Part shown: in pieces, positions 11,600 to 23,939 of the stretch
How positions within the stretch are numbered: position 1 is the stretch's first letter
Layout: each line of letters opens with the position of its first letter
Notes under the pieces: model-generated
What the model was told of the DNA's origin: nothing
Seen by the model: only the letters and a program-made list of their open reading frames with translations
Databases searched by the model: none
NCBI RefSeq assembly: GCF_963678975.1
Contig: NC_089285.1
Location: forward strand, 11,642,694-11,706,693
Direction: 5' to 3'
Length of the DNA stretch: 64,000 nt
Origin: Dysidea avara
Lineage: Eukaryota > Porifera > Demospongiae > Dictyoceratida > Dysideidae
Translations under genes and position numbers: made by a program

Positions 11600-12230
11600 T
11601 GATCAAATGAATTTTGCTGAGTCTGTAAACGTCACGATGCATCAGTCTAGTAATTTGAAGTGTTACTTCCGAATATGGCATTGGTAAGGTGGATTTATGG
11701 CCGCCACGACTGAACAAGGCACACATCTTCTAACAAAGACAGCAATAGTGTTACAATACCCCTTGCACTATCATTTCATATTCTGGAGCAGCTATTGGAG
11801 ACTGTTCATGCTGATTTTCAGCCATGGAAGAGTTGTACTTCGAAAGGTAGATGGCTGAAATCACGCCATTATACAGATTTGTCTTTTTATTTTATGTAAG
11901 CTTGTAAACAATTGTGGTAGCATTTTTATAGAAATCATAACTTGATCAAACAATTTTTTATGTGTCTGTAAACGTCATTGTACGTCAATGTATCATTCCA
12001 GAGTATTTCTTACAAATTTGGCAGCGCTGACTGTTTCCATGATGAAGTTGTGGTCATCGCGAACAAAAGATGCACGCGTATTCTAAAAAAAAATAGCGAT
12101 GACGTTACAATTATTATTTAAACAACACCTCACCTTGTAGAGCAGTTAATGGGTATTCAGGCCGATTTTCAGTCACGGAGGATCCTTAGTTAAAAGTTAC
12201 AGTGGTGAGTTCACGCCTGTGTAATATACA
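11600..12230. repeat. Two diverged direct copies of a roughly 340-bp repeat
   Basis: Copy A (about 11600-11890) and copy B (about 11945-12230) share ordered blocks: TTGATCAAA, GTCTGTAAACGTCA, a CCAG/AGTATTT zone, a GTTACAAT block, GATTTTCAG, and a TTCACGCC/TCACGCCATTATA end. Identity is low, so the duplication is old. No coding potential was seen. Confidence 0.55.
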
Positions 12231-12289
12231 AAATTTTGGTAAAAATAATTCAGGTAACGGGGTATGCTTGCCACTTTAATGGCTTTTAG

Positions 12290-12587
12290 GTAAGAAAGGG
12301 TTAAGCTCAACACAATACACCACACACATGCACACACACAAGTACGTAATAAGTAAGTATATAAGTTAAGTTGATTAAGTAATCATGTAATTTATTAAGT
12401 AACATACATACACATTTCTAGACATCATGCACATATATACACGCACACACACACACACACTCGCACACGCAAACACACACACACATATGTATACACACAA
12501 ATACACACCCCACATAACACACCCCACATAACACACACGCAGACAGACACCCACACACAAAGAAATGGACATACATACACACACCAC
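12290..12587. repeat. CA and AAGT microsatellite-rich repeat, left part
   Basis: AAGTAAGT-type steps followed by long (CA)n and ACACAC-rich sequence. The repeat is cut by the Gypsy-1 element and continues at 16732-16935; a related copy with the same TTTCTAGACATCATGCACA junction lies at 20950-21570. Confidence 0.8.
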
Positions 12588-12886
12588 TGTAAGTAATAAC
12601 TGTGAGTTAAGTAAGTAGCCGGAGCGCACACGTTCAAGACTTCACAGTTAAACTCAATATCATAGTAAAGTACAGAATGAATTGGTACAAACATACAGGG
12701 TTATTTATACAAGTTACGAGGTAAAGTACAAAACTAACAAAGAACATTTATTAACTACAACACTTTAACAATACTGAGACAGATGGTTAACCTATGGGAG
12801 ACTAAGTGAGTTAATACATGAATAGGTGAATAGATACAACAGCCAAAATAAACAAGTCAATGCAATTATAGTATGAAATCACTACA
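12588..12886 (-). repeat. Gypsy-1 3' LTR
   Basis: On the element's strand it starts TGTAGTGATTTC and ends near CAGTTATT..TACA. It matches 16430-16731 almost base for base. Confidence 0.9.
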
Positions 12887-12941
12887 TTCCTCCCCCTTTA
12901 AGTACAAAAATCTTTTTTTTTTTTTAAATTGTAAGGATAAC

Positions 12942-13921
12942 TTAAATAGAATAAATGAGTCTGTTTGGTGGGCGTGAAACTCTGGTGGACCTTTGCAATG
13001 TTGCTGGTAGTAACGCATTGTTAGGTGTTGTTGAAATGGGAATAACATCATCTAGAGTGTCGTCACAGTCTGTAGGTTGAATGTCTACATCAACTGAATG
13101 TGGTCGGATGTGGTCAACATGACGGCGGATAATTCTGTTGTCGGATAACTTGACATTGTAAGTTCGTGGGCCTTGATGATGATGCCGGGTAGCCATTTGT
13201 CCCCTTGACCAAAGTTTCAAGCAAATACAGCTTCATCTGGAAGAGTATGTTGATCATACCTGTCTTTCTGAAACTGTTGCTTGTCTTGGACATGAGATGT
13301 TAAATCCAGAAGCAGTTGGTCTAAATGGGAACGTAGACATCTACCCATCAGTAATTGTGCTGGTGTTTGTCCAGTAGTGGTGTGTGGAGTAATTCTGTAT
13401 TGGAATAGGAAACGAGAAAGTTTTGTTTCTAAGCATCCATCAGTGAGCTTCTTCAGTCCTTCTTTTAGTGTCTGCACTGCTCTTTCAGCTAACCCGTTTG
13501 AAGCTGGGTGGTAAGGTGCAGTTCTGATATGGTGTATTCCATTCTTCTGTAAAAAGTCTTCGAACTCACTGCTGATAAAAACACTACCATTGTCAGAGAC
13601 AACTGTCCTTGGTAGGCCATGGGTGGCAAACATACTTCTTAGTTTCTGTGTGGTTATACCAGTAGTGGCAGAATTAACTATGCTCACCTCCATCCATTTG
13701 GAGTGTGCATCCACAACCACAAGGAACATCTTGCCTTGATATGGACCAGCATAATCAACGTGCAATCTGGACCAGGGCTGAACTGGCCATTCCCAACTCT
13801 GCATTGGTACTGCTGGGGGGTTCTTGTGTGTCTCTTGGCACTGTCTACAGTTCTTTACTTTGGCTTCCAGTTGCTCATCCATGCCAGGCCACCAAACATA
13901 GCTGCGAGCAAGGCTCTTCAT
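12942..13921 (-). pseudogene. Gypsy-1 integrase region
   Basis: Recognised by a zinc-binding CRQCQ segment, the core motifs HVDYAGPY, VVDAHSKWMEV, VSDNGSVF and SNGLAERAVQTLK, and a C-terminal tail with a basic DNRIIRRHVDHIRPH segment. Part of the Gypsy-1 fossil. Confidence 0.85.
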
Positions 13922-14292
13922 TCTTGATATACCAGGGTGAGCAGTATGTAATTCGTCAATTACCTTCTGGCGTCCCTATGGTGGTATCACAACACGTGTT
14001 CCCCACAAGATACAGCCATCTTGCACACTCAACTCATCTGTTCGTCGTTGAAATGGTTTTAAGGCTTCGTCAGTGGAGAATTGCCGTCCTTGTAATAGCA
14101 TCTTCCTTACTTTTGAAAGTAGGGGATCTCGGTTAGTCCATGACTTGATCTGAGTAAAGTTGGTAGGTGAGGCCTGAAGGGACTCTGTTAACAGAACAGT
14201 GTCTGCAGGTATAGGTGTCTCTTTTGGAAACTCGAGTAGGGGAAGTCTACTGAGAAGATCAGCACTGGCTTGGTATTTGCCTAGTTTGTAAT

Positions 14293-15224
14293 TTATGTCT
14301 CATAGTCATAAGCACTTAAAGTGAGAGCCCATCGTTGAATTCTTGCAGAAGCCATTGGGGGTATGGCTCTTGATCTGCCAAACAAGTGCTGTAGGGGTTT
14401 GTGGTCAGAGAATATAGTAAATTTTCTTCCCAACAAGTAGTGGTGAAATCTCTTTATACCAAAGATAATTGCTAGGCCCTCCTTATCCAACTGAGAATAC
14501 TGTTTTTCAGCAGGGGACAGTGTCCTAGAAGCAAAAGCGACTGGATGCTCTGACCCATCACCTAGCTTGTGAGACAAAACAGCACCCACACCATAAGGTG
14601 AGGCATCACAAGAAAGCACAAGTGGTTTATGTGCATCAAAATGTACAAGTACCTGAGACGAGGTTAACAGTTTCTTTGCTTCTTTGAAAGCAGTTTGTTG
14701 TGGCATTCCCCACTGCCAAGTTGTGTTCTTGTGTAGAAGACTGTAAAGTGGAGCTAAAACTGAAGACAAATTGGGTAAAAATTTGCTGTAATAGTTTAAC
14801 ATTCCCAGGACAGGACTTCAGCTGGGAAACATTCTGCGGGGCAGGAGCTTCAACAATAGCTCTGACTTTTTCCTTTGTAGGATGTAGACCAATCTGGGAG
14901 ATTTGGTGTCCCAAGTATTCCACCTGAGGAAGTAAAAACGCACACTTATCCTTCCTTAAATGCATACCTGCTTGCTCCAGGCGAGTCAAAACTTCGTGTA
15001 AATTGTTCAAATGTTCTGTTCTCTCTCATGGCATAGGGTACTGATCGTGGTCTGTAGAATTTGGGTCTAGCCTGTGGATCAACATGAAGTTTAGCAGTGA
15101 CCCCTCTCACCATTCCCAATGTTGAACTGAACACAGTCTTGTGCTTATCCAGAAGGTCTTGTAAGGTAATGGTTGGTTGCTGAGTGTGGTACAATTCTGC
15201 CCAGTTCAAGCGGATCTTACTCAA
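14293..15224 (-). pseudogene. Gypsy-1 reverse transcriptase and RNase H region
   Basis: RNase H is shown by LVLSCDASPYGVGAVLSH and FTIFSDHKPLQHLFG. The thumb and connection region has VEYLGHQISQIGLHPTKEKV. N-terminal RT sequence (RPKFYRPRSVPYAMR) lies to the right. Part of the Gypsy-1 fossil. Confidence 0.8.
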
Positions 15225-15236
15225 CCAATCACGGCC

Positions 15237-16406
15237 CTAAAGACTAGGGCCATCTCCTGCAACTACTAGTAGCTGCAGGTTATGATTCTGCTCCTGAAAA
15301 GATACATCAACATTAGCAACACCCAGTACCTCAATGTTTTCCCCAGTGTAAGTTCTAAGTTTGTTGTTGGTGGACTGAAGGGGTGGGGCTGCTTGAGCTT
15401 CCCATAATTTGTCGAAAGTTCTCTTGCATATTAGAGTTAATGAGGCTCCTGTGTCTACTTCCATCAGTAGCTCGGCCCCATTAATCTGCACTGTAACAAC
15501 ATACGGTTTAGAAGGAGAGCTAGAAACATTAAATAAAGTGTATGCGGAAGCGTCAGTGTCATTCTCCACTGTCTCTGTAGCTACCACTGAATGGGTTTTC
15601 TGGGAATAAGCTCTTTTAGTTTTCTTCCTTTGGTGTGGAGGTCTGCCTGTGTCTCCCTTCTTGCTGCTGCAAACGCGTGCTAAGTGTCCTTTCTTTTTAC
15701 ACAAATGGCACTCAGTATCTCTGAACTGGCACTCTGTTGCAAGATGTGGTCCTCCGCATCGGTAGCACTCTACCACTCGTGTGCGTGACACATTACCTGT
15801 AGATTGGGGTGGGGCTTTGGAGTGAGTTTTTACTGGTGGTCGAACAGCATTCACTGCAGGGAGCTGAGTCTTTTGCAAGTCCTTTGCATTGCGATCTGCC
15901 GACTCCATGGCAATTGAAATCTCCACCACTTTGTCCATGGTCAAGTTGGGCTCTGCAAGTAATCGTCGTTGTATGCGGCCATTCTCTATGCCACACACCA
16001 ATCTGTCATGTAGCATGTCATTTAAAGCACCTCCAAACTCACAATATCTGGTTAGCTGTCGCAGTTCTGCTATGAAATTTGCAACTGACTCGCCCTGTTG
16101 GCGATTACGGGAGTTGAACCGGAAGCGTTCCACTATCACAGAAGGTGTCGGATTATGGTGATCCTGTATCGGTTTGACTAGCTGAGTATATGATTTGTCT
16201 GCAGGATTCTCTGGAGCTGAAAAATTTTTGATGAGACGGTAAGTAGCTACTCCACAAGCACTTAGAAGTACAGCCTTCTGTTTGCCTTCTGCTACATCAT
16301 TTGCTGTGAAGTACTGCTGTAGTCTCTCAACATAAGAGGTCCAGTCCTCTTGAGTAGAATTGAATTCCCCAATAGTTCCATGAATCCCTGCTACTGTAGC
16401 TGCCAT
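15237..16406 (-). pseudogene. Gypsy-1 gag and protease region
   Basis: An open frame of 389 codons. It has a capsid-like N-terminal part (QEDWTSYVERLQQYFTAND), two zinc knuckles (CYRCGGPHLATEC and CHLCKKKGHLARVC) and the aspartic protease motif DTGASLTLI. Part of the Gypsy-1 fossil. Confidence 0.85.
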
Positions 16407-16429
16407 AGCCAGTTAATCCTCGTCGCCAC

Positions 16430-16731
16430 TGTAATAACTGTGAGTTAAGTAAGTAGCCGGAGCGCACACGTTCAAGACTTCACAGTTAAACTCAATATCA
16501 TAGTAAAGTACAGAATGAATTAATACAAACATACAGGGTTATTTGTACAAGTTACGAGGTAAAGTACAAAGTACAAAACTAACAAAGAACATTTATTAAC
16601 TACAACACTTTAACAATACTGAGACAGATGGTTAACCTATGGGAGACTAAGTGAGTTAATACATGAATAGGTGAATAGATACAACAGCTAAAATAAACAA
16701 GTCAATGCAATTATAGTATGAAATCACTACA
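16430..16731 (-). repeat. Gypsy-1 5' LTR
   Basis: Partner of the LTR at 12588-12886. On the element's strand the next bases inward form a primer-site-like GTGGCGACGAGGA. Confidence 0.9.
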
Positions 16732-16935
16732 ACCACCCACACACATAGAAACTCACATACATATACACACACATGCACAGACACACACCACCCTCACACA
16801 CTCACTACAAACACACACACACACCACATACGCAGACACACTCGCATACATCACACTACACACACAGACGTACACACACATACCCACAAGTAGTATGTAA
16901 CAAGTAAGTATATAAGTAGTAATTAAGGTAGAAAC
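16732..16935. repeat. CA and AAGT microsatellite-rich repeat, right part
   Basis: Continuation of the repeat at 12290-12587 beyond the Gypsy-1 insertion, beginning with the ACCAC target duplication and ending in AAGTAAGTATATAAGTAG. Confidence 0.75.
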
Positions 16936-17369
16936 ACACCCTAGAAATAAAATTAGCGAAATATCCTTAAACCACGCAATCTATAGTGTTGAACTAGTAA
17001 CTATTTGAATTTAATCACGGTCAGTACGATGACTGCTTCATCAACAGCGATCGATGAGGGATCACGTGACACCTTTCGTTATGGCGTGAACGATTTATGT
17101 CGGCATATGCAACTGAACCAACTGTGCCAAGGTGGTAGGCTTGGCCCTTACCTGCCATTAGCTTATCTTGTTGTATAAGTTTATTCCAGTAGCTTATACC
17201 TTTAATTAGGCGCGCCCCCAAAAGGTCTTTTGCTTACACTGTGAATTACATTACATTGTGGTATTCTTTTTTTATCTCTGTAGGAGCAGCAAGCCCACAA
17301 TGAACAATGTATTCTATGTACTGTAAGTACCATAGAGTTTTCATTTCATATAATGACTTTCAACCAAAA

Positions 17370-17540
17370 ACACAAGTATAGGGTATGTCAAAGTACAAGT
17401 AATAAACATGTCAAAGTACAAATAGCAAAACATCTCAAAGTACAAACAGCAAAACGACTCAAAATACAATTAGCAAAACACACGCAGCAAAACACCTCAA
17501 AGTGCTAGTAGTAAGACATGTCAAAAGGGGTATACACAAC
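17370..17540. repeat. Short minisatellite (unit about 27 bp, TCAAAGTACAA core)
   Basis: Six or so variable copies of a CTCAAAGTACAAATAGCAAAA-type unit. It lies just past the 3' end of the Mutator-like gene and may belong to that element's termini. The surrounding 16936-17718 shows no gene. Confidence 0.6.
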
Positions 17541-17718
17541 AGTATGTGTAAGTGTACGCAACTAGACATTGTTACAACATTATAAGAGAAACAAAATCTT
17601 TACCACGTACGTACACAGACACAAAAAAACCTGGTTAACTAGAGAACTTGAAAAACACAAACCAAGTGATATGTAAAATTAGAATCACTCACATACATAT
17701 GTAACTGCTGAGCAGTAG

Positions 17719-20489
17719 TCAACGATTTGAAATGTTTCTGGGATTTAGTGGGCAACTTTGCTGATGTGTACCTCCTCTCAATGAAGGACATGTACACAAA
17801 CCAACTTCACGCTCATCACACTCTGTATCTGTAGCAGTAGTAGTAGTTTCACAGACAGGCACCCTAGTTTTCTTATTCAGAGGACACTTGCGGTGACTGA
17901 TATATTTGTGCTGTGTAGATCCACACTTACACATACTAAGCTTGCTGCTACTAGCCTTTCCCTTACTACGTGTTGCTGAGGTTTCATCATCGTCATCTTC
18001 AGTAGAATCATTATCATCAGAAGATCCATACGCGTGCTGGATAACTTGCCTCCGACTCCAAAGTTTTCGCTCTTCTTGTTCTTGGACTCTAGCCTTTTTC
18101 CATTCTTTTCTTTTTTCCTTGGCCAGGTCAGTCTGTTTCTTTGCAAGGTTCCTATAACGAACTTCATTTGCTTTCCTTAGTGCCTCAGCCATACCATCAA
18201 ACTGGGGAAGTTTCAAGCGAGCAAACAGGTCTAAAAGCCAATGGTAAGAAAGCCCATGTTTTTTCGTCATGTATGTCATATTTGCTTGCAGCAATCCTAG
18301 GTTTGTACTGTCCATGTAATGAATACTTTGCAAGTACTTGTCCTTAGACCTAAACCTTGCCAATACATTATGCGAAGCCTCAGGGTAGTTGGAATGTCCA
18401 CGTCCCAACTCAGTGTGAATAATCTGCGATGCCTGAGCAGCTCTGTTGCTACACTTTATTTCATATGCAAGGGAATGTAATGGATTCTTTGCGTTATAAT
18501 ATAATCTTCACCCCAACACAACACATTGTCATGTGCAATTAGTTAGAGCATGAAAGTCACACTGACCCCCAGTCCATGTGTGAACATCACATGCATGGTA
18601 TTTGCCTACTATCAGCAAACGGGAGGCAAAGGCACTAGGGTCTGTCCCAGCTTGTATAAGACAGTAGAAAAAGTTGGTATGGGCTCCACGCAAGAAACTG
18701 TTAGTTAAAAAGCCACACTGTTTGGAATGCCGTTTAGGACAATGACACTTCACCGTAACCACATCAGGAAACTTATCTTTGTACACGTCTTGCAATGCAG
18801 GAGAAAAACTCTTTTGCTTAGCTAGCTCACCCAAACGCTTTGTATGAGCTCTGGCCAGATGTCCTCCACAGAGCATTACTTGGGAGTCAGGATAATGCTG
18901 CGTAAAAGATTTAGCAGCTGAGGAGTCTGCATCTTGCCATTGCACTTCAATGTGCATACCTTCATCTTTGGCTTTGCCAAAAAACAATACTTGCAGCATG
19001 GCCCTCTGCTCCCTTGGCTGTACCATGATATAATTCACCACCACTTTTTCCTTGCATGCTGAGATGAATAAAATATAGTAAGGAGTTGTTCATATAATTT
19101 CTCACAGTGAATGAGCAATTCTGGCTAAACCTCCCCCTTGTCAACCAAACACCGTCGGATGAAGTGATAGCTCGTTTCCAGCTACCCACAACTGTTGGAT
19201 CTTGAGCCTTCATCTCTGCCTTGGATTCATTGCACATATCTACAAGCATAGCATCTACAACAGGTTGGAGGAGTTTAACAGTATCATAAAATGTGGCAGG
19301 ATTTACTGCTGAGAGGCCTAGATACTGTTTTAAAATCTTGCTGTACTGCGCATGTGCACAACCACCTGCTACAAAAGCAACCTGTAAAGCCAAACTACAT
19401 ACTGAACGTTTAGAGAACTCAATGTCTACTGAGCTAGTCAAGTTTAGCATATGCTCTGAACACATAGTACATGAAAACTGTATCACTACACTTCCTCCCA
19501 ACCCAACATGTTTCATACCAACTGGCACAAGCTTACCAGTGCAGTCAGGTGTATAGCACAAACTAGTACCATTTATACTATCAATAAATGACTGTAACTG
19601 GGTGGTTTGGTATACAAACAGACTGTTTCCGAGGTCTACAGTACTAAGCCACTGCCTTTTCATTGGTGTTGGACAGTACTCTGAACTACTAGCATCTGAC
19701 AGTTGATCGGTACTACTTAGAGACAGATCATCACAAGACGATCCAAACTGTATTAAACTACCTCCACTTTGCTCTATAAAAGTACTAGTGCCCACTTGGT
19801 TATTACTTTGTGTGCCAAACAGACATTCATCTACAATACTCACTGAGCCAAGCACCCTGTCTGTTCCTGGTCCATCCTCAATCGTACCAAGTGTATCCTC
19901 CATTTGTCTTTGTCCATTCTCAAGTGTGTCCTCCATTAGTGCTTGCTCATTCTCACTGATTTCAACACTGTCATCAACTGTTCCAGGAGTATTCTCAACT
20001 GTTGTAGGAGCGTTCTCAACTGTACCAGGAGCATTCTCAACTGTACCAGTTTCAACTGTACCAGGAGCAGCAGTCTCAACTGTTCCAGGAACATCCTCAA
20101 TTGTTCCAGGAACATCCACAACTGTTCCAGGAACATCCACAACTGTAGCAGAAGCATCCTCAACTGTTCCAGAAGTGTTCTCAGTTGCTCTAGTTGCACT
20201 GTTGGTTGTTTCTTCTACTGTAGTGCTAACCTCATCCTGAGTACCATCAGTATTAGAGCTAGTTGTACTCGGCAAAATGACAGAAACACCGTCAGGAGGG
20301 CTATCATCTAATAAATAACGATAAATAAATGGTTTCTCGAAAGCTAGTAACAAACTCACCACTGCCACGTGGCCGTGCACCATCTGATAAGCTACGTTTC
20401 TCCCACCGAGATCTTGCTAAATTACTATACTTTAGTGACTTCTTCCCCGGATTATGCTTACGATCTTTTCTGACCTTCTTACTGTCCAT
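17719..20489 (-). pseudogene. Mutator-like (MULE-type) transposase gene, degraded
   Basis: Exon 1 runs from an ATG at 20487-20489 (MDSKKVRKDRKHNPGKK) to 20360. A 52-bp GT-AG intron (20359-20308) joins it in phase to a long second exon. A low-complexity region of PGTVE repeats (about 20210-19948) precedes the transposase domain. That domain has AITSSDGVWLTRGRFSQN, a HGTAKGAEGHAA block, EVQWQDADSSAAKSF and MLCGGHLARAH, which fits the Mutator-like transposase family seen in invertebrates. The C-terminus has two CPLN fingers: CKCGSTQHKYISHRKCPLN and CTCPSLRGGTHQQSCPLN. At least two frame changes occur (about 18960-19010 and about 18500-18535), so this copy is dead. The family name is my best reading; the spliced structure is well supported. 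Confidence 0.6.
19948..20210 (-). repeat. Coding minisatellite encoding PGTVE repeats
   Basis: Variable units of about 18-36 bp containing CAACTGTTCCAGGA encode repeats such as VPGTVVDVPGTIED. The tract lies between the N-terminal exon and the transposase domain. Confidence 0.8.
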
Positions 20490-20949
20490 TATCAACTCAA
20501 TTATCACTTGTGCTAACAAGCCAAGCACGCCATGTTTTCCGGAAAACATCACGACACACAATATCAATAACGGAAACTTTTTAGCCATGTGGCGAGCAGA
20601 AAAATAGCTGTTTGGTATTTTTTGGTGGAGCTAATGGTAGTATTTAGAAACTTCTCGCATTGATTTGGAAATTGATTTTGTTTCAAGGTGAATTTTTGAA
20701 AGGGAAAAAGCAGCATGGCGTGGGCAGTAGTTGCTAGCATTTGATTCGCAACCAGCTCTGACTAACTTTGTTTCTTACAGTTATCATTCATTAGACTATC
20801 TGTCATTGATACAAGCGGCTGCAAAAAAATCCTTTAGTGATGCAATGTTACAAGGTTGTTGCTCTCGTATTTGCCACATGCAGCCACACCCACCCATTAT
20901 ACCCACGCGTTTCTACTCTACATAACAATGGTAATCAGATCATTGCATA

Positions 20950-21570
20950 TATTTCTAAAAAAATGCATTATGTTGTGCAAGGTGCTTTCCTACCTTAAGT
21001 AGGTAAATAAGTAATAAGTGATTGAGTAAGTAACTAACTAAGCAGTAAGTAATTAAGGAAGTAACACACATACGCATTTCTACACAATACACACACACAC
21101 ATGCATACACCACACCACACCACACATAATACACACACCACGCACACGAGTACATAACAAGCAGGTATATAATTAAAGTAAGTTAACAAGTAAGTAATTA
21201 AGTAAATACGCAAATAAATGATTAAGTAAACTAATTAAGTAATTTATTGATTAAGTAATCATGCAATTAATTAAGTAAATAAGTAACATACATACACATT
21301 TCTAGACATCATGCACACATGTACGGACACAGACACCCACCACCCACACACAAAGAAACACACATACATACACAACCACACACACATACACGCGCACACA
21401 CACATATGCACACACACACACACACACACATACATCACACCACACACGCCTACATCACACCACACACACACAACCACGCACACGCACACACACACAACAC
21501 CAGACCACACACACATGTATACATATGCACACATGCACAGACACACACAACTCACACACACCTTCTCAAT
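20950..21570. repeat. AAGT and CA microsatellite-rich repeat
   Basis: AAGTAAGTAA steps and long (CA)n tracts, with the same TTTCTAGACATCATGCACA junction seen near 12411. Open frames here are repeat artefacts. 20600-20950 and 21600-22130 show no recognisable feature. Confidence 0.8.
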
Positions 21571-22261
21571 TTTTAAAACAACTACAAAAGTTGCAACTAT
21601 AAAAGTAACAACATAAACTACAACACAAAGAATAATTATTCTCAATATCTGATACCTTAGTGGCCTGCTTGAACTAATGCTCAATGCTGTATTACTGTAC
21701 TACGATGTAAGGCAATTAAGGTCCAGTACTCAAGTTTGAATATCAATGTTCCTACAAGACAACAAATTTATTTGTAAGTGTAGATTATTCACATTATATT
21801 ATAACTGAAGACATACCATTTGGCACTTTTACATGTAAATATGTGTTGCTTACAAACTACGAGTATTAAGTGTAGTCTGTAAACACTTTGCAATGATTTT
21901 AAATTGCATTAAGTTTATGCAAGAGGCATTACTTATTAAGTGAAACCACTTCCATTAAATACACACCCCTACAAAAATGCATTTTTTGTTATTTTCACTG
22001 TCATTGGCAAGTATGAGTGGCTTGGACTCAGGCTTTGGATTTAGCTACACTAATTACTTGCAACACACACAAGCACCTCACCTAGTTTAAAACATTTCTA
22101 CATTTAACCAACACTCTTACCACAGGAAAAAATTTTTAAAAACCAAATTTGGTAAATAGTGATTTTCCAATGGAAGATAAAACCAATGTTGAACTTTGCC
22201 ACAAATTCCAAGATTGGATACTTGTTTTTGGTGAAACCAATATAGTTTTTCCCGTATTCAG

Positions 22262-23217
22262 TCTTGGTTAGTAATCTTCCAATATTGACTATTGATCTAT
22301 CAATGTTGGTATTATTGTATTAATTTTAAACAATGTTGTAAATTAAAATTCCCACATTGAAAGGGGATTTTACCAATCTTGGTAAACTTGAAACACAGGT
22401 TGGTAAAATGGTCGATAGTAAACTACGATGTTGGAATATTGATCTGCCAATGTTGGTATTGTTGTATTAGTTTTAAGCAATGTTGTAAATTAAAATTCCC
22501 AAATTGGAAGGGGATTTTACCAACCTTGGTAAACTTGAAACACAGATTGGAGAAATGGTCAACAGTAAACTACAATGTTGAAATATTGATTTGTCAATGT
22601 TGGTATTATTGTATTGGTTTTAAACAATGATGTAAATTAAAATTCCCACATTGGAAGGGGATTTTACCAACCTTGGTAAACTTGAAACACAGATTGGTAA
22701 AATGGTCGACAGTCAACTCAGAGATGCCAACCTCTGAACAATTTTAGGAGTGAGACCTTAAACACTACCAGCAGTGTGGACCAGATTCAAGTGCAGCTCC
22801 AGGATTTTTGGTAGTGAAGACCAAAAAAAAAAAAAAAAAAAGGTCGTCACATGTTCTCAGTCCAAAAATAAGCACAGGTCTGCCCAATTTTAAGCACAGG
22901 GCTAATTACGAAGCAGATCAGGCGTGAGAACTAAGCTGAAAGAGTGAGAAACAGAGGGTTAGGCGTGAGAGCGTGAGATTACTAGCCAAAGAGTGAGACT
23001 CATGCCTAATGCGTGAGAGTTGGCATGTCTGGTCAACTACAATGTTGGAATAGTGATCTGTCAATATTGGTATTATTGTATTGGCTTTAAACAATGTTGT
23101 AAATTAAAAATTCCCACATTGGAAGGGGATTTTACCAACCTTGGTAAACTTGAAACACAGATTGGTACAATGGTAAACAGTAAACTACAATGTTGGAATA
23201 TTGATCTGTCAATGTTG
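22262..23217. repeat. Tandem array, unit about 150 bp, with TTTACCAACCTTGGTAAA dyad
   Basis: About four and a half copies spaced near 150 bp (the CAATGTTGGTATT landmark recurs near 22298, 22448 and 22597, and again after the MITE). Each unit contains a perfect dyad with 8-base arms, TTTACCAA and TTGGTAAA, and the block AAATTCCCACATTGGAAGG. A hAT MITE (22719-23031) interrupts it, and the IS3EU-like element has inserted at its right end. Confidence 0.85.
22719..23031. mobile_element. hAT-type MITE
   Basis: Inverted ends CAGAGATGCCAAC and CAGACATGCCAAC, with GTCAACT duplicated on both sides (22712-22718 and 23032-23038). It is 313 bp, non-coding, and contains an A-rich run near 22825. CAG termini and a 7 to 8-bp duplication point to hAT. 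Confidence 0.8.
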
Positions 23218-23223
23218 GTATTG

Positions 23224-23354
23224 TATGGTAGGCCATTTGTTTCAAAATGATTATTTGATATGTTCAATGAAATATTTGATATGTTCAATGAATTATTTGA
23301 TATGTTCAATGAATTATTTGATATGTTCAATGAATTATTTGATATGTTCAATGA
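23224..23354. repeat. Left terminal inverted repeat with five 21-bp subterminal repeats
   Basis: About 26 bp of unique terminus, then five tandem copies containing TATTTGATATGTTCAAT. It is the reverse complement of the right end. The preceding GTATTG (23218-23223) is the target duplication. Confidence 0.9.
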
Positions 23355-23419
23355 GCTATGCCATCATTACGCATAGCTACGTATATAGCTTTGTTATTAC
23401 TCAGCACTTCATTGCTACT

Positions 23420-23939
23420 CAGAGTTGGGGGTAACTAGCTATTAACAAGGTTACATAACTAGTTACTTTAAAAAAGTAACTAGTAATTTAACTATAGTTA
23501 CTTGCTTTGTAAATAGTAACCTGTAACTGGTTACGACTTCCTGAAAAGTAACTAACTTACAGTACAATATTAGCTTGCAACAGTTACATTGTAATTATAG
23601 GTAATTATGCTTTAAAAGCAAGAGCTACACTTTCTGTGTACTGTTCTTCATGATTCAGCTTGAGTATACAGGCGTAACAGTTGAAACTGAGCTGAAATGG
23701 CTGCAGAATCATTATTTTTATAAAGTGTGCAATTATTATATAAGATTATAGTTCTCTTCTCCCTTGCTCTGGGCAAAATAATCATATCACAAAAGTTAAC
23801 AAACAAGCGTAACTTATATATGAAAGTAACTAGTAACTAGATATTTAGTTACATTTTAAAAATAACTACAACTGTAACTAAGTTACATGGGATAAACATA
23901 ACTAGTAACAAGTTTTCTGAAGTAACTACCCCAACTCTG
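23420..23939. mobile_element. hAT-type MITE of the GTAACT-rich family, inside the IS3EU-like element
   Basis: Inverted ends CAGAGTTGGGGGTAACTA and CAGAGTTGGGGTAGTTAC, with a perfect 8-bp duplication TTGCTACT at 23412-23419 and 23940-23947. It is 520 bp, filled with GTAACTAGT-type motifs and non-coding. It postdates the element it sits in. Confidence 0.88.

Larger units (their letters stand above)
12588..16731 (-). mobile_element. Gypsy-1 LTR retrotransposon fossil, both LTRs present
   Basis: The element is flanked by LTRs at 12588-12886 and 16430-16731 and by a 5-bp target duplication, ACCAC (12583-12587 and 16732-16736). On its own strand the polypurine tract is GGGGGAGGAA next to the 3' LTR, and a primer-site-like GTGGCGACGAGGA follows the 5' LTR. 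The parts run gag and protease, reverse transcriptase, RNase H, integrase, the usual Gypsy order. The pol style resembles the K02A2.6-like group. The two LTRs differ by about four substitutions in roughly 298 aligned bases plus two short length differences, so insertion was fairly recent. The coding region is broken, with a handful of breaks. It landed in a CA microsatellite. Confidence 0.9.

Noticed and set aside
17021-17221. 66-codon minus-strand open frame
   Set aside because: No recognisable motif, no splice context and no relation to the neighbouring Mutator-like gene.
19788-20311. Plus-strand serine/threonine-rich open frames
   Set aside because: Antisense shadow of the PGTVE coding repeats of the Mutator-like gene.
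21271-21684. Valine/cysteine-rich and threonine/histidine-rich open frames
   Set aside because: Translation of (CA)n microsatellite on either strand. The same holds at 12375-12694 and 16718-16900.
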